From positions 1-6,801 of the forward strand of contig JBEKEO010000170.1 in the NCBI GenBank assembly GCA_050013795.1: a stretch of DNA of 6,801 nt, read 5' to 3'. The stretch comes from CAWHOW01 sp050013795. GTDB lineage: Bacteria > Bacteroidota > Bacteroidia > Bacteroidales > CG2-30-32-10. Below are positions 5,738 through 6,801 of the stretch, piece after piece. The translations under genes and the position numbers were made by a program. How positions within the stretch are numbered: position 1 is the stretch's first letter; each line of letters begins with the position of its first letter. Below the pieces are notes generated by a model. That model saw nothing but the letters and a program-made list of their open reading frames with translations. It did no database searches and was not told the origin of the DNA.

Positions 5738-5806
5738 TTGCAGCACATTTGCTTGTTGCCGCCTTCGGCGGCTGGGCTTCGCCCACCACAAGCAAAAGAG
5801 CTGCAA
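5738..5806 (+). repeat. Repeat B, copy 2: two-armed hairpin element with private outer arms
   Basis: The core 5745-5799 has the same TTTGCTTGT / ACAAGCAAA stem and two inner hairpins as copy 1. The second hairpin is here a perfect TGGGC-TTC-GCCCA. The outer arms are TTGCAGC (5738-5744) and GCTGCAA (5800-5806), against TTGCAC and GTGCAA in copy 1: the sequence changed while the pairing was kept. TTAAAAAT (5716-5723) and ATTTTTAA (5808-5815) extend the symmetry, but they are AT-rich and could be chance. The HEPN-like gene starts 58 bp downstream, so B again sits between repeat A and the first gene. Confidence 0.75.
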
Positions 5807-5864
5807 TATTTTTAACGCATAGTATTATTTGATAAATTAATGTTTAACTTAGAATATTGAATTT

Positions 5865-6482
5865 ATGATAATAGAAAAAGAAATAGAAAGTGATTTAGAA
5901 AAAATTGTTGAAATATTAACTTTCTCTAGACAATTAGCTTATGATAGTTATAAAATGTTAATGACTGACTCTGACTCTTCAGAGATGTTTTCTGTTATTG
6001 CACGTGATAAATTTTTAACACGGGTTAGGGATTCCTTTTTTAAATTGGCAATAATTGAATTAACTAAGTTATATGGCAATAAGAAAAATAATCATTATAG
6101 TTTTGAAGCTTTATTCGATTCTTTAAAGAAATATACGGATAAAATTTCCTTAGAAGAAATAACTACCTTATATGCTGACATAACGAATGAAGAAATGTTT
6201 ACTAAAATTAATAATCTTATTGAAATAAGAGACAAACATTATGCACATACTGATAAAAATCCTAAAAGAAATTTATATTGTATAAAACTTCAATTTAAAG
6301 ATATTAGTTATTTAATTGAAAAAGCTGAAATCTTTATTAATAGTTTATCAATTAAAATTCTTAATAAATCTATTCCATTTTCAAAATATGACGGAGGTGA
6401 AATGAATGAATTTTTTGATAAACATTTAGAGTATATAAAATTGGCTGGTTTGTACAATTTAAGTTTGGAAAAAAGAAAGTAA
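5865..6482 (+). CDS. HEPN/AbiU2-like protein, possible RNase-type defence or toxin protein
   Basis: The 205-residue protein is predicted all-helical and soluble, with no signal peptide. Residues 122-128 read R-D-K-H-Y-A-H, an Arg-x5-His that fits the R-x4-6-H motif of HEPN ribonucleases. It is preceded by NLIEI and followed by TDKNP, the context seen in AbiU2-like HEPN proteins. An earlier helix (RVRDSFFKLAIIELTKLYGN, residues 53-72) matches the first conserved helix of that family. HEPN proteins often act as RNA-cleaving toxins or phage-abortive-infection effectors. Activity here is inferred only, and many AbiU2-like proteins are uncharacterised. I chose the ATG at 5865 because it precedes the first helix. 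There is no Shine-Dalgarno sequence, as usual in Bacteroidota. No separate antitoxin is seen; the next gene, 26 bp on, is secreted and so an unlikely partner. Confidence 0.75.
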   Translation: MIIEKEIESDLEKIVEILTFSRQLAYDSYKMLMTDSDSSEMFSVIARDKFLTRVRDSFFKLAIIELTKLYGNKKNNHYSFEALFDSLKKYTDKISLEEITTLYADITNEEMFTKINNLIEIRDKHYAHTDKNPKRNLYCIKLQFKDISYLIEKAEIFINSLSIKILNKSIPFSKYDGGEMNEFFDKHLEYIKLAGLYNLSLEKRK

Positions 6483-6508
6483 TAATTATTAATCTTAAAA
6501 AATATTCA

Positions 6509-6801
6509 ATGAAAAAAACATTATTAATTATCATTTTCCTGATGACAGGAATATATTTATTTGCTCAAACCAAAAACGACCTTTTGGAATTAAAATTAAA
6601 TGGGAAAGTTAAATCATTAAAAGAAATTGAAATTGATACAGTATTTGGAGTAGGTAAAGTTGGGGATACTATTAAAAAAAGAATAATATTCTTTAATGAA
6701 AAGGGTAATAAGAATGAGATGGATGAATACTGGTACAGGTCAACCACCGATTTGTCAAATGGCACTTTGAATAGAAAAGATATTACCAAGTATAATGATA
6801 A
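6509..6801 (+). CDS. Secreted protein, N-terminal part; possible YD-type repeat family
   Basis: An ATG at 6509 opens a frame that runs without a stop to the window end (97 full codons). Residues 1 to about 20 (MKKTLLIIIFLMTGIYLFAQ) are a clear Sec signal peptide with the Ala-Gln end typical of Bacteroidota. The mature part starts TKNDLLELKLNGKVKSLKEI and continues with IIFFNEKGNKNEMDEYWY, LNRKDITKYND. The FNEKGN and KYND pieces resemble the spaced Tyr-x-Tyr-Asp-x-x-Gly-Asn repeats of secreted Bacteroidota proteins, so more such repeats are expected beyond the edge. The gene begins 26 bp after the HEPN-like gene and may be co-transcribed with it. The coding call is strong; the family call is tentative. 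Confidence 0.8.
   Translation, partial: MKKTLLIIIFLMTGIYLFAQTKNDLLELKLNGKVKSLKEIEIDTVFGVGKVGDTIKKRIIFFNEKGNKNEMDEYWYRSTTDLSNGTLNRKDITKYND

Noticed and set aside
1..6801. Integrase or transposase that would mobilise the A or B elements
   Set aside because: No frame in the window has the motifs of a tyrosine recombinase, DDE or HUH enzyme. If one exists, it is encoded elsewhere.

Overview
The window looks like chromosomal accessory DNA from a member of the Bacteroidota. It is AT-rich, its genes lack Shine-Dalgarno sequences, it encodes a secreted enzyme with a type IX secretion (T9SS) sorting domain and a lipoprotein ending its signal in a Cys-Lys-Lys-type sequence, and it has short TAnnTTTG-like promoter candidates. 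No integrase, transposase, rRNA, tRNA or CRISPR array is visible. The species cannot be named from this sequence.

Layout. (1) The 3' end of an unrecognised gene (3-611). (2) A structured repeat unit: a 118-bp core 'A' (631-748), a variable spacer, and a two-armed hairpin element 'B' (920-986). (3) A two-gene unit on the + strand: a putative lipoprotein (1065-1703) and a 688-aa secreted alpha/beta-hydrolase with a T9SS tail (1749-3815), ending at a strong bidirectional terminator (3839-3877). (4) A convergent - strand gene (3887-4783) with a helical N-terminal part and a carboxypeptidase-regulatory-like C-terminal domain. Its upstream region holds a 21-bp tandem repeat (4813-5036). (5) A non-coding stretch with hairpins, then second copies of A (5438-5555) and B (5738-5806). 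(6) A HEPN/AbiU2-like gene (5865-6482) and the start of a secreted protein cut off by the window end (6509-6801).

The main discovery is the relation between the two A copies. Their 118-bp cores are in direct orientation and differ at only 3 positions, but their flanks differ. The right flank of copy 1 (GTTGGTTGC) is the exact reverse complement of the left flank of copy 2 (GCAACCAAC). The left flank of copy 1 (GCCTATAAC) is the reverse complement, 8 of 9, of the right flank of copy 2 (GTTATAGCC). Each core also starts and ends with a 9-bp inverted pair (GCATTGCTT / AAGCAATGC) that is separated from the invariant AAC and GTT triplets by short spacers. This is the arrangement expected of integron attC sites, where the outer arm on one side belongs to one cassette and the arm on the other side to the next. 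It makes 749-5555 a candidate 4,807-bp multi-gene mobile cassette. The preceding gene (stop 10 bp before the copy 1 arm) and the HEPN gene would then be cargo of the neighbouring cassettes.

The B elements behave in a related way: a conserved core with arms that change sequence but stay complementary within each copy. The hairpins in A and B all carry C-GAA-G loops on the bottom strand, a loop type known to be unusually stable in single-stranded DNA. Mobility, an integrase, and any link between the cargo genes are inferences, not observations.
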